64,000 nt of DNA from assembly GCA_964412235.1 (NCBI GenBank), contig CAYPNT010000002.1, positions 69,684 through 133,683 on the forward strand, read 5' to 3'. A model generated the notes under the pieces. The model did no database searches and was not told the origin of the DNA. It worked only from the letters and a program-made list of their open reading frames with translations. The stretch is from JAYZQT01 sp964412235 (lineage in GTDB: Bacteria > Pseudomonadota > Alphaproteobacteria > MPNO01 > UBA830). Shown here in pieces: positions 62,447 through 64,000 of this stretch (position 1 is the first letter of the stretch; the number at the start of each line of letters is the position of its first letter). Made by a program: the position numbers and the translations under genes.

Positions 62447-63628
62447 ATGAATGGGCCTCTTAATGGGTTCCGTATCATTGATCTAACATCAATGGTATCT
62501 GGGCCATCCGCAACGATGTTACTCGCCGACCAAGGTGCCGACGTAATAAAAATCGAAAACCCGAACGGGGGAGATCACACCCGCGCCTCGGCAAACACCC
62601 AGAATGGCTTTTCAGCAAATTTCATAAACAACAACCGAAACAAACGGTCTGTTGTGCTCAATCTAAAGACTAGTGAAGCAAAAGATGCACTCATTAGACT
62701 TAGCGCCACAGCGGATGTATTCATCCAAAACTTTCGCCCTGGGGTCGCCAATCGAATGGGGATTGGCGAGAAAGACATCCGTTCAGTTACACCTGATATC
62801 GTTTATGTTTCAATTTCGGGATTTGGCGAAACTGGCCCATACGCTCCTAAACCCGTATACGACCCGCTGATACAAGCATTGTCAGGTCTAGCAAGCATAC
62901 AGGGGGGGTCGGATAACGAACGACCGCGGCTCGTTCGGACAATACTGCCCGATAAACTCACGGGGGTTGTGACAGCGCAAGCCATTACAGCCGCGTTGCT
63001 CGCCCGAACGCGGACAAAGGTGGGTCAACACATTCGTATTTCTATGTTGGATACTATACTGGCGTTTCTTTGGGGTTCAGATATGGGAAGCCAAACCTTA
63101 CTAGAAAACTCGGTTTCACAGCAAGGTGCCGCGAGTTTTATTGATCTCATCTACGAAACTTCGGACGGTTTTATTAGCGTAGCGGTTCAAACTAATAAGG
63201 AATGGAATGGTTTAGTAAAGGCCTTTGAAAAGCCGAAATGGTTGGAAGACAAACGGTTTAAAACTCCAGCACTTCGCCAGCAGAATATCGACGACCGTTT
63301 GCATATGACCCAAGAGCTTCTCATAACCAAATCAACCAAATTCTGGCTAAACAAACTGGAAGCTGAAGATGTGCCCTGTGCTCCAGTTTTAACGCGATCA
63401 GAAGCAATTGCTCATCCGCAGGTGATCGCAAACAAAATTATCATAGAAACTGAGCATCACCTTGCGGGAAAGATACGCCAAACAAGACCAGCGGCTAACT
63501 TTTCTGGAACCAATTTTACTATACACCGTGGTGGACCAGCACTGGGCGAACACACCTACGAGATTTTGTCTGAGATTGGATACACGACTAAAGAAATAGA
63601 AAATATTAGGAATTTAAATAAGAATTGA
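62447..63628 (+). CDS. CaiB/BaiF family (class III) CoA-transferase
   Basis: The 393-residue protein has the N-terminal GFRIIDLTSMVSGPSATMLLADQGADVIKIE, NFRPGVANRMGIG and the catalytic Asp in YDPLIQALSGLASIQGG. It moves CoA between carboxylic acids, probably making a CoA ester for breakdown. It follows the transporter operon closely and is directly followed by the glutathione S-transferase gene. Confidence 0.92.
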   Translation: MNGPLNGFRIIDLTSMVSGPSATMLLADQGADVIKIENPNGGDHTRASANTQNGFSANFINNNRNKRSVVLNLKTSEAKDALIRLSATADVFIQNFRPGVANRMGIGEKDIRSVTPDIVYVSISGFGETGPYAPKPVYDPLIQALSGLASIQGGSDNERPRLVRTILPDKLTGVVTAQAITAALLARTRTKVGQHIRISMLDTILAFLWGSDMGSQTLLENSVSQQGAASFIDLIYETSDGFISVAVQTNKEWNGLVKAFEKPKWLEDKRFKTPALRQQNIDDRLHMTQELLITKSTKFWLNKLEAEDVPCAPVLTRSEAIAHPQVIANKIIIETEHHLAGKIRQTRPAANFSGTNFTIHRGGPALGEHTYEILSEIGYTTKEIENIRNLNKN

Positions 63629-63633
63629 GTCAA

Positions 63634-64000
63634 ATGATCGATTTCTATTATTGGCCAACACCAAACGGCTGGAAAGTCTCCATAATGTTGGAAGAATGTG
63701 GTCTTCAGTACAAGGTCTTTCCGGTGAATATTTCAAAAGGAGATCAGTTTTCATCAAAATTTCTCGCCTTAAGTCCTAACAACCGAATACCCGCAATCAT
63801 CGACGATGACCCACCTTCTCACTACGCCGATGGGCCCTTACAAATATTTGAATCGGGCGCGATCCTGCTTTACTTAGCTAAGAAAACAAACCGATTGTTT
63901 CCTAAAAAACCCGAAGAACAAAAAGAGGTATTGGAATGGCTTTATTGGCAAGTGGGCAACCTCGGACCCATGGCCGGACAGCTGAGTCACTTTATTAACT
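63634..64000 (+). CDS. Glutathione S-transferase (C-terminus cut by window edge)
   Basis: The ATG at 63634 opens a frame that runs to the window end without a stop, about 122 residues. The thioredoxin-like N-terminal domain is seen: IDFYYWPTPNGWKVSIMLEE, LSPNNRIPAIID with the cis-Pro, and the glutathione-contacting FESGAILLYLAKK. The start of the helical domain follows (WLYWQVGNLGPM). It resembles the YfcG/YghU nucleophilic group. It lies 5 bases after the CoA-transferase gene. Confidence 0.88.
   Translation, partial: MIDFYYWPTPNGWKVSIMLEECGLQYKVFPVNISKGDQFSSKFLALSPNNRIPAIIDDDPPSHYADGPLQIFESGAILLYLAKKTNRLFPKKPEEQKEVLEWLYWQVGNLGPMAGQLSHFIN

Noticed and set aside
1..64000. Mobile elements, CRISPR arrays, rRNA or tRNA genes
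   Set aside because: No transposase or integrase frames, no regularly spaced direct repeats and no rRNA-like sequence were found by reading; a tRNA scan could not be run.

Overview
The window looks like a chromosomal segment of an alphaproteobacterium (roughly half GC, densely packed genes, many ATGA-type overlaps, alternative TTG/GTG starts). The support is the P. denitrificans-type cobalamin gene set (cobN, cobW, cobO, cbtBA) and the CoA-ester catabolic genes. The exact lineage cannot be read from the sequence. No rRNA, tRNA, phage, transposase or CRISPR array was seen.

Region 1 (1-26.8 kb) is a catabolic island. It starts with a VanA-like Rieske oxygenase cut by the window edge. Next come a maleate isomerase-like racemase, a class II aldolase-type decarboxylase and a ThDP enzyme. 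A coupled ligA-ligB-amidohydrolase trio (protocatechuate 4,5-dioxygenase plus an isochorismatase-fold hydrolase) follows, then a maleylacetate reductase, a cupin, an ACMSD-type amidohydrolase, an uncharacterised radical SAM protein, a dienelactone hydrolase and a VOC extradiol-like protein. Further on are an acyl-CoA ligase, two alpha/beta hydrolases around a tandem pair of flavin monooxygenases, a hydroxycinnamoyl-CoA hydratase-lyase next to a truncated NDP-forming acyl-CoA synthetase, an acyl-CoA dehydrogenase, a sulfatase, a gamma-glutamyltransferase-like protein, an MBL hydrolase and a quinone oxidoreductase. Together these suggest ferulate/vanillate-type lignin monomer breakdown through meta cleavage, but the usual downstream lig genes are absent and other enzymes take their place.

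Region 2 (26.9-50.5 kb) is a nearly complete cobalamin locus made of divergent and convergent operons: cobA-cobB; cbiD-cobK; cbiX-cobH-cobL-cobI-cbiG/cobJ-cobM; cbiB; cobW-cobN-cobO-cobQ; cbtB-cbtA; cobT; cobS; and cobU-(Thr-P decarboxylase)-phosphatase. A cobalamin riboswitch with a matching P1 stem precedes cobW. Every step of the cobalt-early (anaerobic) corrin ring route has a gene, including CbiX, CbiD and a CbiG-CobJ fusion. The late aerobic chelatase subunit CobN is also present, while CobG, CobF and the CobS/CobT chelatase partners are not.

Region 3 (50.7-64 kb) returns to catabolism and transport. It holds an alpha/beta hydrolase, a fatty acyl-CoA ligase divergent from a tightly coupled operon (enoyl-CoA hydratase, haloalkane dehalogenase, SDR, acyl-CoA dehydrogenase, APH-like phosphotransferase, DUF6285-like protein), a four-gene manganese/zinc ABC transporter, a CaiB-type CoA transferase and the start of a glutathione S-transferase that runs off the end.
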